Below, piece after piece: positions 24,255 to 34,256 of a stretch of 64,000 nucleotides of DNA. Position 1 is the first letter of the stretch. The number at the start of each line of letters is the position of its first letter. The notes beneath the pieces are model-generated. The model saw only the letters and a list, made by a program, of their open reading frames with translations. It was not told where the DNA came from and searched no databases. Source of the DNA: an uncultured Bacillota bacterium (GTDB lineage: Bacteria > Bacillota_I > Bacilli_A > RFN20 > CAG-631); contig CABUID010000001.1 of the NCBI GenBank assembly GCA_902491575.1, positions 186,001 through 250,000 of the forward strand, written 5' to 3'. The position numbers and the translations under genes are program-made.

Positions 24255-25592
24255 ATGGAAACAATTAAATTTTTTAATAAAGATATTGAAGTAATGGATT
24301 GTGCAGATGTAGTGGTTATTGGTGGAGGAGTTTCAGGAAGTGTTGCTGCCATTAGTACTTTAAAAGAAGGAAAGTCTTGTATTGTTATTGAAAAAAGTAA
24401 TGCATTAGGTGGAACGGCAACAAATGGTTTAGTTATTCCTTTTATGAATTCATACGTAGCTAAAGTAGATGGTTTAAATGTTGAATTAAATAAAGAATAT
24501 TTAAAATTTGATACGAAGGCTCTTTTCAATGGACGAGAAACTGCTTTGTATGCGAATCCTGTCACATACGCAATGTTTTTTGATCAAAAGATTAGAGATT
24601 TAAAAGGTAAAATTTATTATGATACTTTGTTTATTGACTCTATCAAAAAGAATGATGCTATAGAATATGCTATTGTATTTATTCATAATGATTTATTTGC
24701 TATCAAAGGAAAATGTTTTGTCGATTGTAGTGCAGAAGGTTTAGTGGCTAAATCAGTAGGGTGTGAGTTGATGCATGGTAATGAAGCAAGAAATCATATA
24801 CACCAATCTGTTTCTTTAAGATATGAAATGGGAGGCGTTGACAAGGTAAAACTTTGTAATTGGTTACGTGAAATTAATTATGTTGGTTTTGGAATTCCAA
24901 ATGATCCTCAAAATATTGAATTTATAAAAGATCCTTCTTATGAAGATATTATTCAAAAAGCCATTGATAATCATGAAGTCACTGTTGCAGATATGCATTA
25001 TATTCAGGCATTTCGTGTTCCTGGAAAACCGAATACATTTGCTTTTAATGGACCACAATTAGGAGAAAAATATAATTCTGATGACCCTAAAGAATATTCA
25101 ACATGTATTAGTGAAGGACTCGCTTCTATTTATCGATATTCAAAATTTATGATAAAACACATCCCTGGATTTGAAAATGCTTTCATTACTCATATTGCAA
25201 GTCAATTAGGCATTAGAGAATCGGTTCGTGTTAAAACGAAATATGTTTTGCAAGATGAAGATTATACAAGACGTGCACGTTTTGAAGATGGTATAGCAAA
25301 AGCAGACTGGTATGTCGATACGCATTCTGACCATCCAGAAACGGAAGACATTGAAAAGTATGAACCAGGTGAATATTATGAGGTTCCTTATCGTAGTTTA
25401 ATTACAAATGAATGTTCAAATTTAATTATTGGTGGTCGAATTATTGGAGCTTCTTTTAGAGTAGAGGCATCCGTCCGTATTCAAATCACTTTAAGAGATA
25501 TAAGTGAAGTAATCGGAAAAGCTTGTGCATATTCACTTAATCATCATATCGCTTTAAATCAAATTGATGGAAGTGTTTTTAAAGTAAAATAA
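24255..25592 (+). CDS. FAD-dependent oxidoreductase
   Basis: A 445-residue flavoprotein with an N-terminal dinucleotide-binding fold (VVIGGGVSGSVAAI, about 17-30) and the following IEKSNALGGTATNG, typical of FAD-dependent oxidoreductases of the FAD_oxidored family. The C-terminal end has NLIIGGRIIGASFRVEASVR, the second FAD contact. The substrate is unknown. AAAGGAAATAT precedes the ATG, 17 bases after ispF. Confidence 0.8.
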   Translation: METIKFFNKDIEVMDCADVVVIGGGVSGSVAAISTLKEGKSCIVIEKSNALGGTATNGLVIPFMNSYVAKVDGLNVELNKEYLKFDTKALFNGRETALYANPVTYAMFFDQKIRDLKGKIYYDTLFIDSIKKNDAIEYAIVFIHNDLFAIKGKCFVDCSAEGLVAKSVGCELMHGNEARNHIHQSVSLRYEMGGVDKVKLCNWLREINYVGFGIPNDPQNIEFIKDPSYEDIIQKAIDNHEVTVADMHYIQAFRVPGKPNTFAFNGPQLGEKYNSDDPKEYSTCISEGLASIYRYSKFMIKHIPGFENAFITHIASQLGIRESVRVKTKYVLQDEDYTRRARFEDGIAKADWYVDTHSDHPETEDIEKYEPGEYYEVPYRSLITNECSNLIIGGRIIGASFRVEASVRIQITLRDISEVIGKACAYSLNHHIALNQIDGSVFKVK

Positions 25593-25594
25593 GA

Positions 25595-25639
25595 AAAAAA
25601 ATGTATTTTATAATCAAATGTTTATAAAATACATTTTTT
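25595..25639. terminator. Bidirectional terminator between convergent genes
   Basis: An 18-bp stem (AAAAAATGTATTTTATAA and its complement) with a T run on both sides ends the oxidoreductase gene and the queuosine genes, overlapping the queH stop codon. Confidence 0.88.
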
Positions 25640-26227
25640 GTTTTCATCAAACTTTTCACATCCACAATAATTTTGAGCATAAATCTGATATTTTTCTTTT
25701 AAATACAAACTTAATTCAATTCCTTTATTTTTTTTAAAATTAGAATAAAAATAAGCAGTAGAATGCGTTTTTTCAAGTAATTCTCCGATTTGATTAATCA
25801 TGATAGAATTTTTCAAACGTCCGACGGTTAAAGTAGTTGTAACATAGTTAAAATGATGAGTATCCGCATAATTATAAGATACAAGTAAGCGATTATAGAT
25901 ACAATCAAAACAATGGTTGGCATGTACTTTTTTCTGGCGGTAAGTTTCAAATTCTTCCACTTCTTCTACAAAAGAAATATTTAAATGATATTCCTGATTA
26001 AAGATTTCAATTAAGCGTAAAGTTTCTTGCTTTCTTTTTTCATATTCTGCATTTGGGTAAATATTAGGATTATAAAAAAAGACAGTAATCTCAAAATAAT
26101 CTTTACACTGCATGAAAGCACTTGAAAAACATAAAGCACAACAAGTATGCAATAATAATTTAGGTTTTTTATTTTTTTCTTTTAATTCATTGCATAACTC
26201 AATTTGTTCCTGATAATAATTTCTCAT
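25622..26227 (-). CDS. queH: Epoxyqueuosine reductase QueH
   Basis: A 201-residue protein of the QueH (DUF208) family, the non-homologous alternative to QueG that makes queuosine from epoxyqueuosine in tRNA. Conserved cysteines for iron-sulfur and metal binding: Cys29-Cys30 (LHTCCALC), Cys in HANHCFDCIYNR, and the C-terminal NYCGCEKF. The start ATG overlaps the queA stop (ATGA). It completes a tgt-queA-queH operon. Confidence 0.93.
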   Translation of the reverse strand: MRNYYQEQIELCNELKEKNKKPKLLLHTCCALCFSSAFMQCKDYFEITVFFYNPNIYPNAEYEKRKQETLRLIEIFNQEYHLNISFVEEVEEFETYRQKKVHANHCFDCIYNRLLVSYNYADTHHFNYVTTTLTVGRLKNSIMINQIGELLEKTHSTAYFYSNFKKNKGIELSLYLKEKYQIYAQNYCGCEKFDENKKCIL

Positions 26228-27270
26228 AAAATAATCATTGCATCTCCAAATGAAAAGAAACGATAATGATGTTGGATAGCGTATTGATAAGATTGAAAAA
26301 TATATTCTTTTGTTGCAAAAGCACTAACCAACATGACTAATGTAGATTTAGGCAGATGAAAATTTGTAATTAAACCATCAATGGATTCAATTGGAATTCC
26401 AGGATAGATAAATATATTTGTGTTTCCACAATCTTCTTTAAAACAACCAAATTTTTTGAAATTGGTTTCTAAAGTTCTTAAAGAAGTGGTTCCAACACTG
26501 ATAATCCTTCTTTTTTCCATTTTTGCTTGATTTAAACGTTCAGCTACTTCTTTGGTAATCCTATAATATTCTTCGTGCATATGATGATTCAAAACATTTT
26601 CTTCTTCCACTGGGCGAAATGTTCCAAGACCAACATGTAACGTAACATCTAAAATTTCGATGCCTTTATTTTTTAACTTTTCTAATAAATCGTTAGTAAA
26701 ATGTAAACCAGCCGTTGGTGCAGCAGCACTTCCTTGTATCTTTGCATAGACCGTTTGATAGCGTTGTTGATCATTTAATTTTTCCTTAATATAAGGAGGA
26801 AGAGGCATCGTTCCTAACTGATCTAAAATTTCATTAAATATTCCTTGATAATAAAATTGAATATGACATAAACCTTCATCCAATTTTTGTATGACTTTAG
26901 CGGTTAATAATTGCTCGTCAAATATCAATAATGTTCCATTACTAACCTTTTTAGCTCCTTTAATTAAGCATTCCCAAATATCATCATGTAGTTGTTTTAA
27001 TAATAAAAGTTCAATATGTGCTTTTGTATCTTTTTTTATTCCATATAAACGCGCAGGAATTACTTTAGAATTATTTCGAACTAAAACATCTCCTGCCTTT
27101 AAAATATCAACCAAATCATAAAATTTTTTATCCGTTAAAGAATGATCTTTTCGATTTAAAACAAGTAGTTTAGATTCGTCACGTTGAGTAAGAGGTGTTT
27201 GAGCAATTAATTCCTTCGGTAAATAATAGTCAAAATCACTTAATAAGAGTTGTTGGTTTTCCTTGTCCAT
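26224..27270 (-). CDS. queA: S-adenosylmethionine:tRNA ribosyltransferase-isomerase QueA
   Basis: A 348-residue QueA, which adds epoxycyclopentanediol to preQ1 in tRNA. The family core SDFDYYLPKELIAQTPL, RDESKLLVL, the PLPPYIK strand, the GLHFTNDLL segment and the C-terminal TNFHLPKSTLVMLVSAF are all present. It overlaps the tgt gene by 35 bases; the only in-frame start before the core is the ATG at 27270, giving a few extra N-terminal residues. Confidence 0.96.
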   Translation of the reverse strand: MDKENQQLLLSDFDYYLPKELIAQTPLTQRDESKLLVLNRKDHSLTDKKFYDLVDILKAGDVLVRNNSKVIPARLYGIKKDTKAHIELLLLKQLHDDIWECLIKGAKKVSNGTLLIFDEQLLTAKVIQKLDEGLCHIQFYYQGIFNEILDQLGTMPLPPYIKEKLNDQQRYQTVYAKIQGSAAAPTAGLHFTNDLLEKLKNKGIEILDVTLHVGLGTFRPVEEENVLNHHMHEEYYRITKEVAERLNQAKMEKRRIISVGTTSLRTLETNFKKFGCFKEDCGNTNIFIYPGIPIESIDGLITNFHLPKSTLVMLVSAFATKEYIFQSYQYAIQHHYRFFSFGDAMIIL

Positions 27271-28375
27271 AATGTGTCATAAACTCCTTTTTAAATTCTA
27301 AAAAACGATCTTCTTGAATAGATTTGCGCATTTCTTCGGATAAATGCAATAAAAAACGAAGATTATGTAAAGAAAGAAGACGTTTTCCAAGACCTTCTTC
27401 ACATTTATATAAATGTCTTAAATAAGATTTAGTATAATTACGGCAAGTTGGACAATCACAATTCTCATCCAAAGGTGACAAATCATATTCATATTTTTTA
27501 TCACGAATATTAATCTTTCCTTTAGAAGTTAATATAGCTCCATGACGTGCAATACGAGTAGGTAAAACACAATCAAACATGTCTACACCACGTAAAACAC
27601 CTTCTAATAAATCTTCTGGCGTTCCCACTCCCATTAGATATCGAGGCTTGTTTTCCGGTAAGTACTTAACAGTATATTCAATCATTTTATGCATTACTTC
27701 TTTACTTTCACCAAGTGCAGTCCCACCAATGGAATAACCATCAAAGTCCATATGTATAGTTTCTAATGTTGAATATTTCCTTAAATCTTCATATTCACCA
27801 CCTTGGCATATTCCAAATAATGCCTGCTTTTCATTTTTATGTGCATCTTTTCCTCGTTTTGCCCATCTTAATGTACGTTCTATCGACTTTTTCATATATT
27901 CATAATTACATGGATATGGAGGACATTCGTCTAAACTCATGATGATATCAGCCCCTAATTTGTTTTGAATTTCTATTGATTTTTCCGGAGATAGAAATAA
28001 TGTTGAGCCATCTAAATGAGATTTAAATTTTACCCCTTCTTCAGTAATTTTTCGATTTTTAGAAAGTGAAAAAACCTGAAAGCCACCAGAATCTGTTAGC
28101 ATAGGTCTTTTATAATTCATAAAAGAATGCAAACCATTTGCATTTGCAACAACATCTTCACCAGGTCTTAACCAACAATGATAAGTATTGGCTAAAATGA
28201 CTTGAGAGCCAATTTCATAAAGTTCTTCAGGTGATATATATTTAACCGTTGCACAAGTCCCTACTGGCATAAACATTGGGGTAAATACATCTCCATGTGG
28301 AGTATGAATTACACCATATCTTGCTCCACAATTCTTATCTACATGAAGCAGTTCATATGAAAAATATTGGTTCAT
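27236..28375 (-). CDS. tgt: tRNA-guanine transglycosylase
   Basis: A 379-residue Tgt that exchanges guanine 34 for preQ1 in tRNAs with GUN anticodons. Catalytic Asp in DSGGFQVF, GGTALGE, the second Asp in RGVDMFDCVLPTR, and the zinc site CDCPTC with the later His are present. The start at 28375 has AAGGAG at eight bases; a GTG three codons earlier is not needed. First gene of the queuosine operon. No preQ1 synthesis genes or preQ1 riboswitch are nearby. Confidence 0.97.
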   Translation of the reverse strand: MNQYFSYELLHVDKNCGARYGVIHTPHGDVFTPMFMPVGTCATVKYISPEELYEIGSQVILANTYHCWLRPGEDVVANANGLHSFMNYKRPMLTDSGGFQVFSLSKNRKITEEGVKFKSHLDGSTLFLSPEKSIEIQNKLGADIIMSLDECPPYPCNYEYMKKSIERTLRWAKRGKDAHKNEKQALFGICQGGEYEDLRKYSTLETIHMDFDGYSIGGTALGESKEVMHKMIEYTVKYLPENKPRYLMGVGTPEDLLEGVLRGVDMFDCVLPTRIARHGAILTSKGKINIRDKKYEYDLSPLDENCDCPTCRNYTKSYLRHLYKCEEGLGKRLLSLHNLRFLLHLSEEMRKSIQEDRFLEFKKEFMTHYGQGKPTTLIK

Positions 28376-28642
28376 AACTTTCACTCCTTTGCTTTAGTAT
28401 TTTATCATATCTAAAAAAAAAAGAATATAAGGATAAGAAAACTTGTTCATGAAGATATAAAACGCAACTACAAGTAGCGTGACATTAATTTACTTATTCT
28501 ATAAAATTTTACCATAAAGGAGTGGAATATATAGAATGATTTTGTTAAGAATAAAGATAAATATTTTAGTGTTTAAAATTGTTTAATAAATCTCATTTTT
28601 TGGGATGAATTTATATTTATAATATAAAATTTATTTTTTATC
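28376..28642. other. Intergenic region between tgt and the dUTPase-like gene
   Basis: Mostly AT-rich with no gene. A TATGAT on the minus strand near 28406 may be the -10 of tgt. Nothing structured stands out; a 16-codon frame at 28536 is not convincing. Confidence 0.4.
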
Positions 28643-28671
28643 TTGGATTATTTATTTATCCATGCTAAAAT
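28643..28671 (+). promoter_or_regulatory. Promoter of the dUTPase-like gene
   Basis: TTGGAT (28643-28648), 17 bases, TAAAAT (28666-28671). Start near 28678, leaving a short leader with AAAGGGGA. Confidence 0.55.
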
Positions 28672-28699
28672 GAGGCACATAGAAAGGGGAATGTCGTTA

Positions 28700-29212
28700 A
28701 TGAATAAAATAGCTAAATTTGAAAAGGTGAGTTTTGAACAGTATAAGAAAGATATAAAAGAGATAAAAAAAGAGATTTTAGATGAAGAAATTTTTAATAT
28801 CTATGAGCAAATTCAATTACCAAAAAGAGCGACAATTGGATCGGCAGGTTACGACTTTTTTTCTCCTTTTCCGATTACTTTGAAACCAAAAGAAACTTTA
28901 AAAATTCCAACAGGTATTCGGGTAAAAATGGCAGAAGATTGGGTTTTACAATTATTCCCTCGTTCTGGTCTTGGTTTTAAATTTCGTTTTCAATTAGATA
29001 ATACAGTTGGTATTATCGATTCGGATTATTATCATGCTATCAATGAAGGTCATATTATTTGTAAAATTACCAATGACACTCATGACCAGAAAACATTGAA
29101 TATAATACAAGGACAAGGTTTTGTTCAAGGAATTTTTTTACAATATGGTGTGACTATCGATGATGAAGTAGAAGAAAAACGTATCTATGGTTTTGGCTCT
29201 ACTACCAAGTAA
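28700..29212 (+). CDS. dUTP diphosphatase-family protein (trimeric dUTPase fold)
   Basis: A 170-residue protein of the dUTPase superfamily, which converts dUTP to dUMP. Motif 1 GSAGYDFF, motif 2 PRSGLGFK, motif 3 NTVGIIDSDYY and the C-terminal motif-5-like YGFGSTTK are present. Motif 3 has YYHAINEG in place of the usual DYRGE, and the N-terminal ~35 residues are extra; both occur in a Gram-positive branch of the family. I start it at 28700, ten bases after AAAGGGG, rather than at 28691. Confidence 0.85.
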   Translation: MNKIAKFEKVSFEQYKKDIKEIKKEILDEEIFNIYEQIQLPKRATIGSAGYDFFSPFPITLKPKETLKIPTGIRVKMAEDWVLQLFPRSGLGFKFRFQLDNTVGIIDSDYYHAINEGHIICKITNDTHDQKTLNIIQGQGFVQGIFLQYGVTIDDEVEEKRIYGFGSTTK

Positions 29213-29353
29213 AAAAGTTTGATATAATAGACAAAAAATTTAACATGCAAATAATAAATGAAAAGATTTATAAATAATCAATACAGAAAAATTTAAAACA
29301 ATCATAAATAATAAAACTAGACGTGCAACGTTATGATTAGGAGAGTGATCAAC

Positions 29354-31591
29354 ATGGATTTTATCTTTCCAATGCCTGATACTGTTAAAAAAAGTTTTAA
29401 AGAAAAAAATATAGAGAATGTTGATTTATATATTTCTTCTAAGTTAGATGCGAATTTAGAGTATAATAGCACTTATTATGTAATTTTTGATTCTAAATTA
29501 CATGTTTTTGACAAAAATTTTACTCTTCTTCATGTCTTTACCAAAGAAGATATGGATACAATTAAAATAGAATATTTTTTGAATTATGGAAAAATATATG
29601 TAGTAAAAGATAATCATTATCAATCCATAGGTTATTTTGACAAAAGTCAACTTAAATATTTTGCTTTATTTGAAAAATATTGTTTGAAAGTAATGAATCA
29701 TCAAATGAGCGAAGAAGATTACCAATCAAAAGATGTTTTGCAGTCGCATGAAAGTATTTGTCCAAAATGTGGCCGTCCTTATGAAGCGAATACACATTAT
29801 TGCAAAAAATGCTATGGAAAATCTTCTACATTTTTAAGACTATTAAAATATATTAAAAAATATAAAATTGCTTTTTTTAGTATTTTAGTGTTGCTAATTT
29901 TATCGAGTGTTTTAGGCGTAATTATACCCATATTTACAAGTAAAATATTATACAATGAGGTTTTAACTGTTGGTGGCAAATGGTATGGAAAAATCTTATT
30001 GTTTACTTCCTTATTTTTACTTTTAAGAGTATTTGGAAGTATTCTCAGTATTTTATATGGACGAATCGCTGCTAAAACATCTTCAAATATTTGTTTCGAT
30101 ATGAAGAATGATGTATTTTCATCAATGCAAAGATTATCTTTAAAATTTTTTAAAGACAAAGAAACTGGAAATTTGATGAATCGAGTAGTATGGGATGTAA
30201 ATATGGTCTTTTATTTTATTACAGATGATATCCCTAATTTTTGTATTAATTTATTACAAACTTTAGGAATTGTCGTTTATTTATTATGTTTAAATGCCAA
30301 GTTGGCTTTATTTGTATTTATTCCTATTCCCTTTATTGTTTTAGCCTTTATCAAAATTTCTCCAATATTTCATCGTAATTGGCAACAAAATTCAGCTAGA
30401 GAAAATGAATTATCGAATATTGTCTCTGATACATTAGAAGGCTTTCGTGTTGTAAAAGTTTTTTCGGGTCATAGTAAGGAAATTCATCGTTTTGAGGAAG
30501 TTTCAAAAAGAAATACAAATTCTTTTGTTCATCATATGAAATTTCGTTCTACTGTTTATCCTATCATTCAACTCATTATTTCTTTTTCCATTTTTATTGT
30601 GTGGGGGTTTGGAGGATATTTAGTCATTAAGGGTGAAAACTCTGGTGGTATGAATTATGGAGATTTTGCAACCTTTGTTGCGGGATTAGATTTATTATAT
30701 ACACCACTTGAATATATGACCAATATTTTGTTTTCAAATATTCCTCGAGTTTTAAGTTGTTCAAGAAGAATTTTTGAAATTGTAGATGCAGATGTAGATG
30801 TAAAAGAGCATGAAAATCCAGTTACTTTAAAGAATATACAAGGTGAAATAGAATTTCAAAATGTGTCTTTTTCTTACGAAATTAACAAAACCATTTTAAA
30901 AAACATTTCGTTTAAAGTTCCAGCCAATACAAGTATTGGTATCGTAGGACAAACCGGTGCTGGAAAATCGACATTAATGAATTTGTTGGCTCGCCTTTAT
31001 GATGTCAATGAAGGAAACATCCTCATCGATGGAATCAATATTAAAGATTTATCTTTCCAAACCTTACATTCCAATGTTACGATGATTTCACAAGATACTT
31101 ATTTATTTAAAGGTACAATTTTAGAAAATATTCGATATGCAAAACCTGAAGCATCTTTAGAGGAAGTTATACAAGCTGCTAAAATTGCCAATGCACATGA
31201 TTTTATTATGAAATTTGAAAATGGTTATGATACTTTGATTGGACAAGGAGCAACGAATCTTTCTGGTGGCGAAAGACAAAGAATATCTATCGCAAGAGCT
31301 GTATTAGTTAATGCACGAATTATTATTTTTGATGAAGCGACTTCAGCAATGGATACCATTACTGAAAGAGCTATCCAAGAATCCATTACAAAATTAAGTG
31401 AAAATCGAACAGTACTTATGATTGCTCATCGATTATCCACTTTAAAGGATGTTGATCGCTTAATTGTTATCGATAAACAAACTATTATAGAAGAGGGGAC
31501 AATGCAAGAACTGATTGATTTAAATGGAAAATTTGCTGAATTATATAATATACAGCAAGATGCATTGAAACATATAAGGATAGGTGATTAA
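29354..31591 (+). CDS. ABC exporter with N-terminal domain and zinc ribbon
   Basis: A 745-residue ABC half-transporter with an uncommon front end: about 125 residues of beta-rich, PH-like sequence, then a zinc ribbon (CPKCGRPYEANTHYCKKC, about 136-153), then six transmembrane helices (about 170-440) and the ATPase (Walker A GQTGAGKST, signature LSGGERQR, Walker B IIIFDEATSAMD). Start at 29354, ten bases after AGGAG. It is followed directly by a DUF1854 gene and a second such exporter with a similar ribbon; together probably one heterodimeric complex. Substrate unknown. Confidence 0.88.
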   Translation: MDFIFPMPDTVKKSFKEKNIENVDLYISSKLDANLEYNSTYYVIFDSKLHVFDKNFTLLHVFTKEDMDTIKIEYFLNYGKIYVVKDNHYQSIGYFDKSQLKYFALFEKYCLKVMNHQMSEEDYQSKDVLQSHESICPKCGRPYEANTHYCKKCYGKSSTFLRLLKYIKKYKIAFFSILVLLILSSVLGVIIPIFTSKILYNEVLTVGGKWYGKILLFTSLFLLLRVFGSILSILYGRIAAKTSSNICFDMKNDVFSSMQRLSLKFFKDKETGNLMNRVVWDVNMVFYFITDDIPNFCINLLQTLGIVVYLLCLNAKLALFVFIPIPFIVLAFIKISPIFHRNWQQNSARENELSNIVSDTLEGFRVVKVFSGHSKEIHRFEEVSKRNTNSFVHHMKFRSTVYPIIQLIISFSIFIVWGFGGYLVIKGENSGGMNYGDFATFVAGLDLLYTPLEYMTNILFSNIPRVLSCSRRIFEIVDADVDVKEHENPVTLKNIQGEIEFQNVSFSYEINKTILKNISFKVPANTSIGIVGQTGAGKSTLMNLLARLYDVNEGNILIDGINIKDLSFQTLHSNVTMISQDTYLFKGTILENIRYAKPEASLEEVIQAAKIANAHDFIMKFENGYDTLIGQGATNLSGGERQRISIARAVLVNARIIIFDEATSAMDTITERAIQESITKLSENRTVLMIAHRLSTLKDVDRLIVIDKQTIIEEGTMQELIDLNGKFAELYNIQQDALKHIRIGD

Positions 31592-31592
31592 T

Positions 31593-32081
31593 ATGGAATT
31601 TTTAGATTGCAAACAAATTCGTTTTACTAAAAATGAAAATGAATTTTTAACTTGTATTTACCAAGATAAAAAATATGAAAGTATTAAGGTGTTTCGCTGC
31701 TTTCCATTAACGAACCCATCGAGTTATCTTTCATTGCGATATGGAAGTGAGGATGATTTAACGGAAATTGGAATCATAGAAAATATAGATTCACTTACAA
31801 ATGAAGATAAGGCATTGATTATGGAAGATTTATCCTTAAGATATTTCATACCAGAAATTATCCAAATCTATAAACGTAGTTACAAAAGGCAGTATTATAG
31901 TTTTGATTGCTTAACGAATGCAGGGAAAACAACGATTCAAGTAAAAGATATTATTTATAATGTATTTTCAACGCCTCAAGGAGACTTGCTTATAAGAGAT
32001 TGCGATGAAAACTATTATATCATTAAAGATTATAAGAATTCAAAAGATAAGCATGTGAAATTTATAAGGAGCAACTTATAA
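31593..32081 (+). CDS. DUF1854 protein between two ABC exporters
   Basis: A 162-residue protein matching the DUF1854 pattern: VFRCFPLTNPSSYLSLRYGSE... near the start (short acidic and DLTEIGIIEN regions), SLRYFIPEIIQI, and DLLIRDCDENYYIIKD near the end. Known DUF1854 proteins occur beside ABC transporters, including ones annotated with cyanophycin metabolism. No membrane span. It begins one base after the first exporter's stop and ends three bases before the second begins, so it is presumably a soluble partner of both. Confidence 0.72.
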   Translation: MEFLDCKQIRFTKNENEFLTCIYQDKKYESIKVFRCFPLTNPSSYLSLRYGSEDDLTEIGIIENIDSLTNEDKALIMEDLSLRYFIPEIIQIYKRSYKRQYYSFDCLTNAGKTTIQVKDIIYNVFSTPQGDLLIRDCDENYYIIKDYKNSKDKHVKFIRSNL

Positions 32082-32084
32082 GCT

Positions 32085-34256
32085 ATGAATTTAAAGTTAA
32101 AAGTAAATAAAGAAATATTAAATCAACTAAAAATAACTTCTTATCATTATGCAGTTAATTTTGATTTAGAAAATCACCAATATGTAAAGGGTTTTTTAAT
32201 TACGGATGAAAAGTGTATTTATATTGTTATAAATGGCCAGCATAAAGCGACTTATAAAATTAAAGATTATGATCATCTTTGTATTTGTTCAACAGAAAGA
32301 GGAGGTTATTTATATGGTAAAAAGGGAGAGAAAGAATACTTTATACTAGAGTTTAGCAAGCATTGTCATGAAAAAATTGCTGCAGTAGCTTTGGGATTAG
32401 ACATTTATCTTCAAGAAGGTTTTTTTGCTGAAAATGAAATGCCAGAAAAACATTGCCCCAAATGTGGAACGCCTTATGCTGATGGATCACAATTTTGTGA
32501 ATATTGTGGAAAATCAAAGGGAATATTTAAAACTTTTTTGCCTTATTTATTGAAATATAAAGGACTAATTTTTTTTGAATTAATGATTATTTTATTGACG
32601 ATTTTCACGGACACTTACCGTCCAAGCGTTTATCAGCAAATTGTTGATAATTACTTAAAACCAGCAATTTTTAATCAAGGTTTTATCTTTTTAATGATTA
32701 TTTTGGTGTCTCTTTATGTTTTTAAATCATTATCAAATATTATTCGTGGTTTAATTGAGCCTACTATCTCTTATGGAATGATTCATGACTTAAGAGTGAA
32801 AGTTTATGATAAAATACAACATTTATCTTTGTCTTCTGCAAGTAAAAGAACAACGGGTGGTTTAATTACAAGACTTTCCGATTCCATTTCAACAATTGCG
32901 AATGTGTTTTGTAATTATTTTGTTTATTTAATTTACTATCTTATCGAAATGATTGTTTTATTGATGATTATGTTCTTTGAAAATTGGTTACTGGCTTTGC
33001 TCGTCATTATTCCTATTCCTATTGTTACTTTTTTAACGAAGAGATTATGGATGTTAATTGGATCAAAATATCAAAAGAGATGGAAATACTTAAGTGGTGC
33101 GAATAATGTTTTACACGATATTTTAAGTGGAATGAAAGTTGTAAAAACTTATGGAATGGAAGAAAAAGAAATCAAAAGATTTAAAGAAGCAAATTATAAA
33201 TTGAAAAATATTGATTGTTACACTGAGCAATTTTGGTCAACATTCACGCCTATTATTAATTTACTTTTTGGCTTTTCTCAAATTATAATTTATTTATTTG
33301 TAGGAAAACAAATTTTAAATGATTTTTCAATGGGATTAGGAGATATGATTAAATGGGCATCATATTCTGGAATGTTATTTGGTTGTGCTGGACAAATTGC
33401 TAATTTTTCAAGAAGATACAATGAATTAGCAGTATCTGCAGAAAAAATCACTGATATTCTTCAAGAAGAGACTTTTGAAGAAACGGGTGAAAAGATGGAT
33501 GATAAAGTTAAGGGTGAAGTTATTTTTGAAGATGTTCGTTTTGGATATATAAGTTTTACTCCAGTGTTGAAAAATATTTCTTTTAAAATTAATCCGGGTG
33601 AAACGATAGGAATAGTCGGATATTCTGGTAGCGGAAAAACGACTTTAGTTAATTTATTAATGAAACTTTATGAGCCAAGTCATGGTAGAATTTTCGTAGA
33701 TGGTATAGATATTTCTAATATTGATTCTTTTGATTATCGAAAAAAATTAGGAGTTGTATTACAAGAAACTTTGTTATTTAGTGGTACAATCATGGAAAAT
33801 ATTAAATATGGAAATGATAAAGCTACTTATGAAGACGTAATAAAAGTAAGTAAAATGGCGAAAGCTCACGATTTTATCATGAAAAAAGAATTTGGCTATG
33901 ATACAAAGTTAGGTAAGCAAGGAGAAGGTTTATCGGGTGGAGAAAGACAAAGAATTTCTATTGCAAGAGCATTATTATCCAATCCTTCCATTTTTATATT
34001 TGATGAGGCTACCAGTTCATTAGACACTGTAACCGAAAAAGATATTCAAGATGCTATTTCAGAAGTTAGTCATGGAAAAACAACTTTTATTATTGCTCAT
34101 CGTTTATCAACATTAAAAAATGCAAATCGTTTAATTGTTTTGCAAAATGGAAAAATGGTCGAGTTTGGTTCCCATGAAGAATTATTAGCAAAAAAGGGTT
34201 ATTATTATAGCCTGGTAGAAGCACAATATATGAATTATGAAAAACATGCCCATTAA
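32085..34256 (+). CDS. ABC exporter with zinc ribbon, second of the pair
   Basis: A 723-residue half-transporter built like its partner: ~120 beta-rich residues, a zinc ribbon (CPKCGTPYADGSQFCEYCGK, about 125-144), six membrane helices, and the ATPase (GYSGSGKTT, LSGGERQR, IFIFDEATSSLD). Both exporters have complete ATPase motifs. The next gene overlaps its end by 20 bases. Confidence 0.88.
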   Translation: MNLKLKVNKEILNQLKITSYHYAVNFDLENHQYVKGFLITDEKCIYIVINGQHKATYKIKDYDHLCICSTERGGYLYGKKGEKEYFILEFSKHCHEKIAAVALGLDIYLQEGFFAENEMPEKHCPKCGTPYADGSQFCEYCGKSKGIFKTFLPYLLKYKGLIFFELMIILLTIFTDTYRPSVYQQIVDNYLKPAIFNQGFIFLMIILVSLYVFKSLSNIIRGLIEPTISYGMIHDLRVKVYDKIQHLSLSSASKRTTGGLITRLSDSISTIANVFCNYFVYLIYYLIEMIVLLMIMFFENWLLALLVIIPIPIVTFLTKRLWMLIGSKYQKRWKYLSGANNVLHDILSGMKVVKTYGMEEKEIKRFKEANYKLKNIDCYTEQFWSTFTPIINLLFGFSQIIIYLFVGKQILNDFSMGLGDMIKWASYSGMLFGCAGQIANFSRRYNELAVSAEKITDILQEETFEETGEKMDDKVKGEVIFEDVRFGYISFTPVLKNISFKINPGETIGIVGYSGSGKTTLVNLLMKLYEPSHGRIFVDGIDISNIDSFDYRKKLGVVLQETLLFSGTIMENIKYGNDKATYEDVIKVSKMAKAHDFIMKKEFGYDTKLGKQGEGLSGGERQRISIARALLSNPSIFIFDEATSSLDTVTEKDIQDAISEVSHGKTTFIIAHRLSTLKNANRLIVLQNGKMVEFGSHEELLAKKGYYYSLVEAQYMNYEKHAH

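Noticed and set aside
23860..24565. Long minus-strand open frames opposite ispF and the oxidoreductase gene
   Set aside because: They mirror the coding frames of strongly supported genes and lack ribosome sites.
28536..28586. Small frame after AAAGGAG
   Set aside because: The ribosome site is 13 bases from the ATG, 16 codons only, no feature of a leader or toxin.
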